In this document: one piece after another, positions 34,959-43,545 of the stretch
Position numbering within the stretch: position 1 is the stretch's first letter
Layout: each line of letters starts with the position of its first letter
Assembly (NCBI RefSeq): GCF_943193175.1
Contig: NZ_CALPDF010000012.1
Coordinates: forward strand, 39,978 to 103,977
Source of the DNA: Neobacillus muris
GTDB lineage: Bacteria > Bacillota > Bacilli > Bacillales > Cytobacillaceae
Direction: 5' to 3'
DNA: 64,000 bases
Notes under the pieces: model-generated
What the model saw: only the letters and a program-made list of their open reading frames with translations
What the model was told of the DNA's origin: nothing
Databases searched by the model: none
Program-made: the position numbers and the translations under genes

Positions 34959-34975
34959 TTGGCACGATATTTGCA
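34959..34975 (+). promoter_or_regulatory. Sigma-54 (-24/-12) promoter of the catabolic cluster
   Basis: TTGGCACGATATTTGCA matches YTGGCACGRNNNTTGCW at every position. It lies 68 bases before the GntR gene. No comparable sigma-54 site was seen later in the cluster. Confidence 0.9.
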
Positions 34976-35042
34976 TTTAATAAGAATGAGTAGTCGACAG
35001 ATTACAATATTTCAAATTGAGGCAGGAGGTGATGAGTCGGAA

Positions 35043-35738
35043 ATGAATCCGGTTAAACGGGTTGACCCACTTTACCAACAAATTTATAAACGGTTAGAGG
35101 AAGAAATATTGGAAGGGAAAATCATGCCCGGAGAACGATTAATCGATACAAAAATAGCGTCTGATCTGGGTGTGAGCAGAAGTCCAGTAAGAGAAGCATT
35201 TCGAAAATTGGAACGTGATGGGCTTCTTGTTAATGATGAAGGCAATATTTCGGTTTTTATTCCTTCCTTGCAGGATGCAAAGGAATTGTACCAGGTCAGG
35301 ATTGGCTTAGAAACGGTTGCAGCCTATTGGGCGGCCAAACATATAACCGATGATGAACTCAAGCGGTTAAGCCAAATTTTAATCTGGACAGAGCAAGCTG
35401 TTGAACAAAAAAATACTCAGAATATCATTGCTCTAAATACAAAATTTCATGAAATCATCATCACATATTCAAGAAACAATCAGCTCAAAAAGATGATGGA
35501 CAATACCCGTTCATTAATTCGCATTTGCAGAAACACCATCATCAAACAATATAACCGCAGTGATAGCTTTTTAGAAGAACATTATGGCGTGTTCCGAGCT
35601 ATGAGCATCCATGAGCCAGAATTAGCGGCAAGAAAAATGGAACAGCATATCCAGAATGATTTGAAACATTTCGAGGAGTCATACATTTACCAAAATAAGA
35701 TGGAATCCGCAAACAAATCGAGGAGGTTATTAACTTGA
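35043..35738 (+). CDS. GntR-family regulator (FadR/FCD type)
   Basis: 231 residues. The N-terminal GntR winged helix (YKRLEEEILEGKIMPGERL, IASDLGVSRSPVREAFRKLE) is followed by an all-helical FCD ligand domain (about 85-215). Its metal/ligand histidines lie in NTKFHEIII, EEHYGVFRAM and MEQHIQND. ATG 35043 is used, behind GGAGGTGAT at 12 bases; the frame upstream runs through the sigma-54 promoter and is not coding. First gene of the cluster, so it probably represses it autogenously and senses a pathway carboxylate. It overlaps the next start by 4 bases. Confidence 0.88.
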   Translation: MNPVKRVDPLYQQIYKRLEEEILEGKIMPGERLIDTKIASDLGVSRSPVREAFRKLERDGLLVNDEGNISVFIPSLQDAKELYQVRIGLETVAAYWAAKHITDDELKRLSQILIWTEQAVEQKNTQNIIALNTKFHEIIITYSRNNQLKKMMDNTRSLIRICRNTIIKQYNRSDSFLEEHYGVFRAMSIHEPELAARKMEQHIQNDLKHFEESYIYQNKMESANKSRRLLT

Positions 35739-37258
35739 CTACAACAACAAATACGGTTTATCAATTGCCTTTTACTGGAGTAAAAGAATACAAAATGTTT
35801 ATTAATAACGAATGGGTTGAGAGCGTATCCGGAAAGAGGCTCGAATCTGTCAACCCATTTACAGGAAAGGTTTGGGCGACAGCGCCAGCAGGTGAAAAAG
35901 AAGATATTGCTCTTGCAGTCAAGGCGGCTAAAGAGGCATTTGAAACAGGCGAATGGTCTACATATACTGGTGCACAGCGTGGAGCATTGCTTCGTAAACT
36001 AGGTGACCTGATTGCTGAAAATGCGGAGCTTCTGGCCATCAGTGAAGTAGTTGACAATGGAAAATTGATTCGAGAAATGCTTGGGCAGACAAAATCCCTT
36101 CCAGGCTGGTGCTACTACTTTGCTGGTATGGCGGACAAAATTCATGGGGAAAGCATTCCTGTTGATGTTCCCAATATGATTAACTACACGGTTCGTGAAC
36201 CGCTTGGTGTCATAGGGGCGATTGTTCCATGGAACTCGCCATTGCTATTAACTCTTTGGAAATTATGCCCGGCATTAGCTGCTGGAAATACAGTTGTCGT
36301 GAAACCGTCTGAAGTAACACCAGCCTCCCTATTAGAGTTAGCAAAACTAATTAAAGAGGCGGGCTTCCCAGCAGGGGTCGTAAATTTTGTCACAGGTTTT
36401 GGCCAGACAGCAGGTGACGCCCTGTCAAAGCATCCTGATGTCCGTAAAATCGCGTTTACCGGTTCGACAGCAACTGGAAAATTAATCATGAAAAACTCTG
36501 CAGACCACTTCGCACGTGTGACCTTAGAGTTAGGTGGTAAATCTCCGAATATCATTTACGAGGATGCCGATCTTGCAAATGCAGTAAATGGCGTTTTAGC
36601 AGGGGTATTCGCCGCTTCTGGCCAAACATGCATGGCAGGTTCGCGGGTACTTGTCCATGAAAATATCTATGATGAGTTTGTTGCAAAGCTTGTTGAAAGA
36701 ACAAGCCAAATCAAACTTGGAAATCCGCTTGATATGGAATCTGAAATGGGAACCGTTGCTTTCAAGGGACAATTCGAAAAAGTCCTACGCTATATAAAAA
36801 TTGCCGAGGATGAAGGAGCTACTCTTCTTTACGGAGGAAAACACCCAACAACACCTGAATTGAAGGATGGATTCTTTGTAGAACCAACCATCTTTGGAGA
36901 TGTGACAAATGATATGAGGATTGCCCAAGAAGAGGTTTTTGGCCCGGTTGTCGTCTTAATCCGCTTTAAGGATGAAGCAGAAGCCATTTCCATTGCAAAC
37001 GATACGGAATTTGGTTTAGCAGCTGCTGTTTGGACAAAAGATGTTCAGCGTGCCCACAGAATGGCATCAAAGATTAACGCTGGAACAGTATGGATCAATA
37101 ATTACCGTAAAGTTTCCTATTCTTCACCATTTGGCGGCTACAAATCCAGCGGCATCGGAAGAGAAAATGGTTTCAATGTCATGCACGAATATACACAAGT
37201 TAAGAGTGTTTGGGTAGACACAGGCAACATCATTACCGATCCATTTAAAATTTTGTAA
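35735..37258 (+). CDS. Aldehyde dehydrogenase (NAD(P)-dependent)
   Basis: 507 residues, classic ALDH superfamily. PWNSPLLLTLWKL, the cofactor loop FTGSTATGK, the glutamate in TLELGGKSP, the cysteine in ASGQTCMAGSR and EEVFGPVV complete the active-site set. The start is TTG 35735 behind GAGGAGG, overlapping the gntR stop. It converts an aldehyde or semialdehyde intermediate of the pathway to an acid. It precedes the first monooxygenase by 20 bases, so the substrate is probably the aldehyde released after oxygenation; its identity is unknown. Confidence 0.9.
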   Translation: MTTTTNTVYQLPFTGVKEYKMFINNEWVESVSGKRLESVNPFTGKVWATAPAGEKEDIALAVKAAKEAFETGEWSTYTGAQRGALLRKLGDLIAENAELLAISEVVDNGKLIREMLGQTKSLPGWCYYFAGMADKIHGESIPVDVPNMINYTVREPLGVIGAIVPWNSPLLLTLWKLCPALAAGNTVVVKPSEVTPASLLELAKLIKEAGFPAGVVNFVTGFGQTAGDALSKHPDVRKIAFTGSTATGKLIMKNSADHFARVTLELGGKSPNIIYEDADLANAVNGVLAGVFAASGQTCMAGSRVLVHENIYDEFVAKLVERTSQIKLGNPLDMESEMGTVAFKGQFEKVLRYIKIAEDEGATLLYGGKHPTTPELKDGFFVEPTIFGDVTNDMRIAQEEVFGPVVVLIRFKDEAEAISIANDTEFGLAAAVWTKDVQRAHRMASKINAGTVWINNYRKVSYSSPFGGYKSSGIGRENGFNVMHEYTQVKSVWVDTGNIITDPFKIL

Positions 37259-37278
37259 CTGAAAAAGGGAGGAACAAT

Positions 37279-38496
37279 ATGAGCCGATTTGAAATTTTCA
37301 GAGAAGCAGGGAATCCAATGTTTAATAATAACCAGCTGAAGCTGGGGATATTTGGTCCCAACGTGAACAACTCTTGTTCTATGACCCTGGCAGAAACATC
37401 GTTCAAGCCCAATTTCGAAACCAATGTTAAAATTGCCAAAATGATGGAGGCTGCAGGCTACGAGTGTATCGTACCTGTAGCCAGGTGGCGCGGATTTGGC
37501 GGGCCAAGTAATTTTAATGGGGAATGCATGGAAACGTATACTTGGGCAGCTGCTATGGCCGCCGTTACGGAAAAAATTTATCTCTTTTGTACATCCCATT
37601 TACCGACCATCCATCCGATTGTTGCCTCCAAAATGATATCTACCATTGATGGTATCTCAAAGGGCAGAATTGGCTTAAATACGGTTAATGGCTGGTTTCC
37701 AAATGAAATGGGAATGTTTTCTGGCAAGAAACTGGAGCATGATAAAGGATATGAATTTGCAGCCGAATGGTTGGACGTAGTCCTGAAAATGTGGTCAGAA
37801 CAATTTTTTGACCATAAAGGAGAGTTCTTTGAAATAAAAGATGGCTGGCAGGAGCCAAAACCAAGCCAAAGTCCTAGGCCTGTGCTAATAAATGCAGGAT
37901 CCTCAAAAGCAGGAATGGAGTTCGCAGCCAAGTATGTCGATTTCCATTTCTCGTTTATCGAGTCAATGGAACAGGCAAGGGAATGGACAAACCGAATGAA
38001 AAAGCTGGCCTGGGAAGAGTACAAGAGAGAAATTAATACCTTCACCACCAGTTTTGTCGTCTGTCGACCTACAGAAAAAGAAGCGTGGGAATACTACAAT
38101 TATTATGTAAGGGAAAAAGGTGATGATGAAGTAACCGATATTATTTGCCGTCTCTTTAATATCGATACAGCCTCCCAGTCTGCTGATTTCAATAAGAAAT
38201 TTAGAGAAAATTTTATTGCAGGCTGGGGCGGCTATGCGTTAGTCGGAACACCAGAGCAGGTAGCCGATAAATTAATCAATATAGCTAAATCTGGCGTATC
38301 GGGAACACTCCTGTCATTTGTGGACTATCTAGAAGAGATGCCATACTTTAATGAAACTGTACTGCCTTTGCTTGAGCAGGCAGGTGTGCGCAAACCTATT
38401 AACTCAACAGAAAAGCCAACAGCGGACAAAATGGGGGCACAACCTCTAAAATCCACTTCAATAGAGGCTGAGGTTTCATTAGAACCCGTGCAGTAA
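37279..38496 (+). CDS. LLM-class FMN-dependent monooxygenase, RutA-like (copy 1)
   Basis: 405 residues, bacterial-luciferase-like TIM barrel that uses FMNH2 and O2. The layout is that of RutA (pyrimidine oxygenase) and its relatives: LKLGIFGPNVNNSC, ECIVPVARWRGFGGPSNF, METYTWAAAMAAVT, HPIVASKMISTIDGISKGR, GLNTVNGWFPNEM and SPRPVLINAGSSKAG. A lysine/proline-rich tail of about 30 residues extends beyond the fold. RutA-like enzymes use a flavin peroxide to cleave amide, ring C-N or C-Cl bonds. The gene is the first half of a duplicated module (copy 2 at 39036). GGGAGG precedes ATG 37279. Substrate unknown. Confidence 0.88.
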   Translation: MSRFEIFREAGNPMFNNNQLKLGIFGPNVNNSCSMTLAETSFKPNFETNVKIAKMMEAAGYECIVPVARWRGFGGPSNFNGECMETYTWAAAMAAVTEKIYLFCTSHLPTIHPIVASKMISTIDGISKGRIGLNTVNGWFPNEMGMFSGKKLEHDKGYEFAAEWLDVVLKMWSEQFFDHKGEFFEIKDGWQEPKPSQSPRPVLINAGSSKAGMEFAAKYVDFHFSFIESMEQAREWTNRMKKLAWEEYKREINTFTTSFVVCRPTEKEAWEYYNYYVREKGDDEVTDIICRLFNIDTASQSADFNKKFRENFIAGWGGYALVGTPEQVADKLINIAKSGVSGTLLSFVDYLEEMPYFNETVLPLLEQAGVRKPINSTEKPTADKMGAQPLKSTSIEAEVSLEPVQ

Positions 38497-38548
38497 CCAG
38501 CCGGTAAGTCATGCCTACAAATAATCAATGAAACAAGGGGAGAAATGG

Positions 38549-38962
38549 ATGGATAAATGGGTGTTATATGGCAAGTCAGGAAATCCTGCTTCAGATATTG
38601 CCAAAGCATGGTTAAAAAATAACGGAATCCCTTCTGAAAACTATAGTATTTTTCAATTAACAAGAGAAGAAATTGCAAGGCTGGCTAATCTCTTGCCTGG
38701 TGGCGCGAAAGATCTTGTATATCCAAATACATTTTCTTTTAGTTTAATTAACCCACAAAAAAAAACTGAAAAAGAATATATTCATCAGATTCATAAGGGT
38801 GAATTAACAGAGGATGAAATAATAGGTATTCTCGGTACTTACCCGGCACTCGTGATTTCCCCAATCATTACAGATTATAAAACCGTATTGGTCGGCTATA
38901 ATCTCGAAAAAATGGTCTCAACGTTCCGTTATGTCAAGGTGAAAGATATAACGATGGCATAA
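38549..38962 (+). CDS. Cysteine-free Spx/ArsC-fold protein (copy 1)
   Basis: 137 residues with the plan of the Spx/ArsC thioredoxin-like family. VLYGKSGNPASDIAKAWLKN corresponds to the first strand, redox loop and helix. LTREEIARLANLLPGG is the next helix, and YPALVISPIITDYKTVLVG the cis-proline strand with the terminal VG. The CxxC or Cx5R active site is replaced by NPAS, the protein has no cysteine at all, and the arginine before the cis-proline is serine (ISP). It therefore cannot be a thiol reductase. It may be a binding, stability or regulatory partner of the adjacent monooxygenase. ATG 38549 sits behind AAGGGGAG. Confidence 0.7.
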   Translation: MDKWVLYGKSGNPASDIAKAWLKNNGIPSENYSIFQLTREEIARLANLLPGGAKDLVYPNTFSFSLINPQKKTEKEYIHQIHKGELTEDEIIGILGTYPALVISPIITDYKTVLVGYNLEKMVSTFRYVKVKDITMA

Positions 38963-39035
38963 GATAAGATCTTGTATTTGCTTCAGTAGACCAAACCATA
39001 TAGCAAATTAAAAATAAAAAGCTGGGGGCGATAAA

Positions 39036-40226
39036 ATGAGCCGTTTTGATGTGTTCAGAGAAGCAGGAAATCCAATGTTTAATGATAATAAGTTAAAGTT
39101 AGGAATATTTGGCCCTAACGTAAGTAATTCATGTTCTATGACTTTAGCCAATACAACCTTTAAACCAGATTTTGAGACGAATGTTAAGATTGCCAAAATG
39201 ATGGAAGATGCCGGATACGAGTGTATTGTACCGGTGGCACGATGGCGCGGATTTGGCGGTTCTAGTAACTTCAATGGCAACTGTATGGAAACCTATACCT
39301 GGGCTGCCGCTATGGCAGCTGTCACGAAAAAAATCTATCTTTTCTGTACTTCCCATGTACCCACTATGCATCCGATCGTTGCCTCTAAGATGCTGTCCAC
39401 GATCGATGAAATTTCAAAAGGGAGAATTGGGCTGAACACTGTTACAGGCTGGTTTCCAAAAGAAATGGATATGTTTGCCGGAAAGAAAATGGAACATGAC
39501 AAAGGATACGAGTATGCAACGGAATGGATGGAAGTCGTCTTGAAAATGTGGTCCGAGCAATTCTTTGATTATAAGGGCGACTTTTTTGAAATTAAGGACG
39601 GATGGCAGGAACCGAAACCAACCCAAAGTCCAAGGCCGGTATTAATTAGCGCAGGAACATCCAAAAAAGGGCGTGAATTTTCTGCAAGATTTACGGATTT
39701 TAACTTTGGATATATAGAATCAATGGAACACGGCAAGGAATGGACCAATTATATGAAAAAACTTGCTTGGGATGAGTTTAGAAGAGAAATAAATACGTTT
39801 ACAACGGGCTTTGTTGTCTGCCGTCCAACAGAAAAAGAAGCAAAAGAATTCTATGATTATTATGTTCGGGAACAGGGGGATTGGGAGGTGGCCAATATCA
39901 TTTGTGATATGTTTGGCATTGAATCATCCTCAAACTCTATCGATTTCTTAACAAAGGCAAGAGAGAATTTCATTGGCGGCTGGGGAGGCTGGGCATTTGT
40001 CGGAACTCCTGAACAAGTAGCAGATGAGATGATTAAGATTTCAAAAACAGGCATATCGGGAACATTAGTTTCATTCCTCGATTATGTGGAGGAAATGCCA
40101 TACTTTAATGAAAATGTTTTACCGTTATTAGAACAGGCAGGTGTGCGTAAACCAATTAAACAAGAAGAATCTCCGGAAGAACAGGAAAATACTAATACAG
40201 AACTTTATTCTCCTGTGCAGGTTTAA
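39036..40226 (+). CDS. LLM-class FMN-dependent monooxygenase, RutA-like (copy 2)
   Basis: 396 residues, paralogue of the gene at 37279: 51 of the first 60 residues are identical by eye. All flavin-barrel blocks are kept (KLGIFGPNVSNSC, ARWRGFGGSSNF, GLNTVTGWFPKEM, SPRPVLISAGTSKKG). The C-terminal tail differs in sequence and is acidic (EESPEEQENTNTE). The duplication includes the following small gene. Differences such as GPSNF/GSSNF and NAGSSKAG/SAGTSKKG may mark different substrates, or the two may form one heteromer. A GGGGGCG site precedes ATG 39036. Confidence 0.88.
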   Translation: MSRFDVFREAGNPMFNDNKLKLGIFGPNVSNSCSMTLANTTFKPDFETNVKIAKMMEDAGYECIVPVARWRGFGGSSNFNGNCMETYTWAAAMAAVTKKIYLFCTSHVPTMHPIVASKMLSTIDEISKGRIGLNTVTGWFPKEMDMFAGKKMEHDKGYEYATEWMEVVLKMWSEQFFDYKGDFFEIKDGWQEPKPTQSPRPVLISAGTSKKGREFSARFTDFNFGYIESMEHGKEWTNYMKKLAWDEFRREINTFTTGFVVCRPTEKEAKEFYDYYVREQGDWEVANIICDMFGIESSSNSIDFLTKARENFIGGWGGWAFVGTPEQVADEMIKISKTGISGTLVSFLDYVEEMPYFNENVLPLLEQAGVRKPIKQEESPEEQENTNTELYSPVQV

Positions 40227-40273
40227 TGTAGTTTTGCAAAATTAAGTCCAATAAATGGAATGGAGGCAGGAAA

Positions 40274-40687
40274 ATGGATCGATGGGTAATGTATGCAAAG
40301 TCAGGTAATCCAGCATCTGACATTGCCAAAGCATGGCTGAAAAATAATGGTATACCGTTTGAAAGCAATAGTGTGTTTCGTTTAACAAGAGGGGAAATTG
40401 CCAGATTAGCAGACCTAATCCCTGGAGGAGTTCGTGAGATGATTTACCCAGATGTTTTTTCGTTTTCCATGATCAATCCACAGAGAGATTTCGAAAGGAA
40501 ATATATTGAAAAAATCCAAAGTGGTCAATTATCTGAGGAAGAAATGAGGGATTTGCTTGCAGAAGTACCTTCACTTGCCATTTCTCCAATTATTACAAAC
40601 TACAAAACTGTTATTGTTGGTTACGACTTAGATACGATGGTCTCGACTTTCCGGTTCGTAAAGGTAAAGGATGTAACGATAGCCTAA
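40274..40687 (+). CDS. Cysteine-free Spx/ArsC-fold protein (copy 2)
   Basis: 137 residues, the same length as copy 1, with 26 of the first 30 residues identical. It keeps SGNPASDIAKAWLKNNGIP, the helix LTRGEIARLADLIPGG and VPSLAISPIITNYKTVIVG. Again there is no cysteine and Ser-Pro replaces Arg-Pro. Conservation of the same altered site in both copies argues that the changed loop is functional. It follows its monooxygenase by 47 bases behind GGAGGCAGG. Confidence 0.7.
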   Translation: MDRWVMYAKSGNPASDIAKAWLKNNGIPFESNSVFRLTRGEIARLADLIPGGVREMIYPDVFSFSMINPQRDFERKYIEKIQSGQLSEEEMRDLLAEVPSLAISPIITNYKTVIVGYDLDTMVSTFRFVKVKDVTIA

Positions 40688-40719
40688 ATGCTTCAGAAAC
40701 ACAGGAAGGAGGAAGATTG

Positions 40720-41280
40720 GTGCAAATACTTGGGATTTGTGGGAGTTCAGCGTCCAGCAGACGGACACGTGCATTAATTGAAAGCGCTTTAAATGGTTCC
40801 CTGCTTGAGGATCAAGCAGCAGCGATTGATGTGGTCGATTTATCCCAACAAGTATTGGAGTTTTGTGATGGGAGAATGGTAGAAGAATATAATCGTGATA
40901 CCCAGCAAGTCTTGGGAAAAATAAAAAATGCTGATGCTTTTCTCTTTGGATCCCCTATGTACAGAGGGACCATTACTGGGGCACTGAAAAATTTAATTGA
41001 TCTCATCCCTGATGACTATATTAAAGGAAAGACAGCAGGTCTGGCAGCTACAGGAGGAAGCGATCATCACTATCTTGGTGTTGATCTTGGATTCAGAACA
41101 GCGATGGCTTTCTTTAGAGTACACACGATACCAGGTGTACTTTACCATTCAAACTTCACAGTGGAAGAAGGAAGAATAGTAGAAGACAAGGTAAGAAATC
41201 AGGCTGAACAGTTTGGCCGTGATTTGGTCCAGCTGACAAAAATGACCAGCGGAAAGGTGCTTGGACCATCATTATACTAA
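40720..41280 (+). CDS. NAD(P)H-dependent FMN reductase
   Basis: 186-residue flavodoxin-like reductase. LGICGSSASSRRTRALIESA is the phosphate-binding loop, ADAFLFGSPMYRGTITGALKN the flavin-facing loop, and GKTAGLAATGGSDHHYLGVD the third. It reduces FMN for the two-component monooxygenases. GTG 40720 is chosen, 7 bases behind GGAGG; a TTG directly before it is possible. It overlaps the upstream leader of the next flavin reductase, so two reductases of different folds serve the cluster. Confidence 0.85.
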   Translation: MQILGICGSSASSRRTRALIESALNGSLLEDQAAAIDVVDLSQQVLEFCDGRMVEEYNRDTQQVLGKIKNADAFLFGSPMYRGTITGALKNLIDLIPDDYIKGKTAGLAATGGSDHHYLGVDLGFRTAMAFFRVHTIPGVLYHSNFTVEEGRIVEDKVRNQAEQFGRDLVQLTKMTSGKVLGPSLY

Positions 41281-41293
41281 GGGGGATAAACCG

Positions 41294-41797
41294 TTGAGCA
41301 ATCAAGAAACAGTGGAAGTTTTTAAGCAGATTATGGGAAGTTATCCGACTGGCGTGACCATTATTACCACAGTAAATGAAGAAGGAAGCCCTGTTGGTCT
41401 TACCGTCAATTCATTTGCCTCTGTGTCCTTGGATCCTCTGATGGTACTTTGGTGCTTAGATCGCAAGTCTTCACATATTAGTGCCTTTAAGAATTCTATC
41501 GGCTTTGCTGTTCATATTTTGGCAGCTGATCAAAGTGAATTATGTTGGACGTTTGCGGGGAAAAGTCTAGACCGGTTCTCAAAAGCTGACTGGTCATACT
41601 CCGACAACAATTTACCGGTGATTTCAGGGGCTTTGGGAATTATGGAATGCAAAACCGTTCAGACAATTGATGCGGGTGACCATATAATTTTCATCGGCCA
41701 AATTTTGGATATCAATAAACAAGATAAAGAACCAATGTTATATTTCCGCCGCAATGTGGGATTGATACCTGCCGGCTGGCCAGTATTATCTAAATAA
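41294..41797 (+). CDS. Flavin reductase, RutF/HpaC-like
   Basis: 167 residues of the split-barrel flavin reductase family (PF01613). MGSYPTGVTIITTVNEEGSP, GLTVNSFASVSLDPLMVLWCLDRKSSH (quoted by its ends), GFAVHILAADQSELCWTFAG and DHIIFIGQILD are the standard blocks. It supplies FMNH2 to the RutA-like oxygenases, in the same RutA/RutF pairing as in the pyrimidine pathway. The start is TTG 41294 behind AAGGGGGAT; the longer ORF from 41261 overlaps the previous gene. It ends the first half of the cluster, before a gap with hairpins. Confidence 0.88.
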   Translation: MSNQETVEVFKQIMGSYPTGVTIITTVNEEGSPVGLTVNSFASVSLDPLMVLWCLDRKSSHISAFKNSIGFAVHILAADQSELCWTFAGKSLDRFSKADWSYSDNNLPVISGALGIMECKTVQTIDAGDHIIFIGQILDINKQDKEPMLYFRRNVGLIPAGWPVLSK

Positions 41798-41805
41798 CGT
41801 GTGTT

Positions 41806-41833
41806 GCGGATAGTTAAAGTTTTAACTATCCGC
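41806..41833 (+). other. Perfect hairpin in the mid-cluster gap
   Basis: GCGGATAGTTAA pairs with TTAACTATCCGC around AGTT. There is no T-run, so it is not a standard terminator. A second short inverted repeat, ACGATA-CTTT-TATCGT, follows near 41867. The 184-base gap 41798-41981 may be an mRNA processing or attenuation site splitting the cluster. Confidence 0.55.
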
Positions 41834-41981
41834 TCCCTATTCTTGAAAAGCAATAGAAATAAAGGAACGATACTTTTATCGTTTGTCGACAGCCGATTGA
41901 CGACTGAAATGCTCCTTAACTGTGAAGATATTCCCAAATCTGCCAAACACTTTGTCGTTACTACGTGAAGGGAGGAACAAT

Positions 41982-42338
41982 ATGAATCATTTTTCTGAAT
42001 TGATCCATTTACCTGATTTACTCTTTCATCAATTCTGTATTAAACAATTTGGCATCAATCGCGGAGTCTATAATACTATCGACAAGTGGTTTTTTGATAA
42101 TGGGAACACAAGCATCCTAGAAAGAAGACTGAGAATCTTTCATTTTCTTAACTGGTGTTTGCAAAATGGTTTATCAGCTAACGGGAAGATCAAATTTGGA
42201 CCGGGTAACCTATCTAAAAATTTAATAGAATATTCGAAAGGTAATTTTTCATATGATGTTCCCATGTTAGCACAGAAAGCAGGATGGCTGAACCTTAAAA
42301 ATAATGATGTAATTTATAAGGTAAGTGCGGAGGGATAA
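41982..42338 (+). CDS. Small protein of unknown function in the catabolic cluster
   Basis: 118 residues, no recognised domain. The N-terminus is aromatic- and histidine-rich (HFSELIHLPDLLFHQFCIKQF). The middle is basic (SILERRLRIFHFLNWCL) and the C-terminus reads VPMLAQKAGWLNLKNNDVIY. No signal peptide or clear membrane segment. GGGAGG lies 8 bases before ATG 41982, and the CoA-transferase ATG follows the stop codon by one base. It is therefore a genuine cotranscribed gene. It could be a chaperone or subunit of a neighbouring enzyme, but nothing in the sequence shows this. Confidence 0.65.
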   Translation: MNHFSELIHLPDLLFHQFCIKQFGINRGVYNTIDKWFFDNGNTSILERRLRIFHFLNWCLQNGLSANGKIKFGPGNLSKNLIEYSKGNFSYDVPMLAQKAGWLNLKNNDVIYKVSAEG

Positions 42339-42339
42339 T

Positions 42340-43545
42340 ATGAAGAAAAAACCATTAACCGGGTTAAAAGTATTAGAATTGGGGCAATTAATTGCGGGCC
42401 CCTCAGCAGGAAGGCTTTTTGCAGAATTTGGTGCAGAGGTAATCAAAGTGGAAAATCCAGCTAATGGCGACCCCATTCGCAAATGGAGAGTAGTAGAAAA
42501 TGGAACCAGTTTATGGTGGTATGTTCAAGCAAGAAATAAAAAGTCGATTACCCTTGATCTGAAACAGGAAGAGGGGCAGGACATCATAAAAAAATTAGCT
42601 TTAGAAGTCGACATTGTGATCGAAAACTTTCGTCCGGGAACACTGGAAAAATGGGGAATTGGCTATGAGCAGTTGAAAGAAATTAATCCTGGACTCATTA
42701 TGGTCCGTATTAGTGGATATGGTCAAGATGGACCTTACAGGGATAAAGCCGGATTTGGTTCAATTGGAGAAGCAATGGGGGGACTTCGTCATCTGACAGG
42801 TTATCCTGACCGGCCGCCAACAAGGGTGGGAATCAGTATTGGGGATTCTATTTCCGCTCTCTACGCAGTTATCGGGGCTTTAATGGCAGTCTATCATCGG
42901 GATTTGCAAGGCACTGGACAAGGACAAATGGTTGACGTTGCTCTATATGAATCTGTTTTTAGTTTTATGGAGAGCATGCTTCCTGAATATGACCGCGCAG
43001 GGGTTATCAGAGAACGGACGGGGAGCATATTGCCTGGCATCACACCGTCTAATACGTATGAATGCAAGGATGGAAAATACATCGTTATCGGCGCGAATGG
43101 TGATGGGATATTTAGACGGCTGATGGAAGCTATCGGCCGCCCCGAGTTCGCATCTGATCCTAGATTTCAGAATAATGCAACTCGTTCTGAGTTTGCATCA
43201 TTATTGGATTCCACCATCGAACAATGGACACAAGCGCTTAATCTGGCAGAAGCGTTGAAAATACTAGATGAAGCAAAGGTTCCAGCAGGCTCAATCTATT
43301 CCATAGAGGATATTGTTGCGGATCCACACTATAACGCGCGGGAAATGATTGAAGAAGTATTGGTCGATGGGATAGGGAAACTAAAGGTTCCAGGCATTGT
43401 TCCAAAGTTAAGTGAAACACCAGGAAGCATCGACTGGGCTGGACCAAAGCTGGGCCAGCACAATGAGGAGGTCCTCGTGAACACCTTGAAATTGGGTCAG
43501 GAAGAAATCAATTCTCTGATTGAAAAAGGAATTATTGGAAGATAA
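42340..43545 (+). CDS. CaiB/BaiF family (class III) CoA-transferase
   Basis: 401 residues, class III CoA-transferase. It opens with LTGLKVLELGQLIAGPSAGR, continues with EFGAEVIKVENP and WWYVQARNKKSITLDL, and has the catalytic aspartate in GQMVDVALYESVFSF. PGITPSNTYECKDGKYIVIG and GRPEFASDPRFQNNATR are typical later blocks. It transfers CoA to a carboxylic acid of the pathway, probably from succinyl- or acetyl-CoA. CGGAGGG lies before ATG 42340. It would prepare the acid for the lyase at the end of the cluster. Confidence 0.92.
   Translation: MKKKPLTGLKVLELGQLIAGPSAGRLFAEFGAEVIKVENPANGDPIRKWRVVENGTSLWWYVQARNKKSITLDLKQEEGQDIIKKLALEVDIVIENFRPGTLEKWGIGYEQLKEINPGLIMVRISGYGQDGPYRDKAGFGSIGEAMGGLRHLTGYPDRPPTRVGISIGDSISALYAVIGALMAVYHRDLQGTGQGQMVDVALYESVFSFMESMLPEYDRAGVIRERTGSILPGITPSNTYECKDGKYIVIGANGDGIFRRLMEAIGRPEFASDPRFQNNATRSEFASLLDSTIEQWTQALNLAEALKILDEAKVPAGSIYSIEDIVADPHYNAREMIEEVLVDGIGKLKVPGIVPKLSETPGSIDWAGPKLGQHNEEVLVNTLKLGQEEINSLIEKGIIGR

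Noticed and set aside
34959..35042. GntR reading frame beginning with TTG at 34959
   Set aside because: That stretch is the sigma-54 promoter and leader; the family homology and ribosome site point to 35043.
41806..41833. Mid-cluster hairpin as a terminator
   Set aside because: The stem is perfect but no T-run follows, so it is listed as a hairpin of unknown role.
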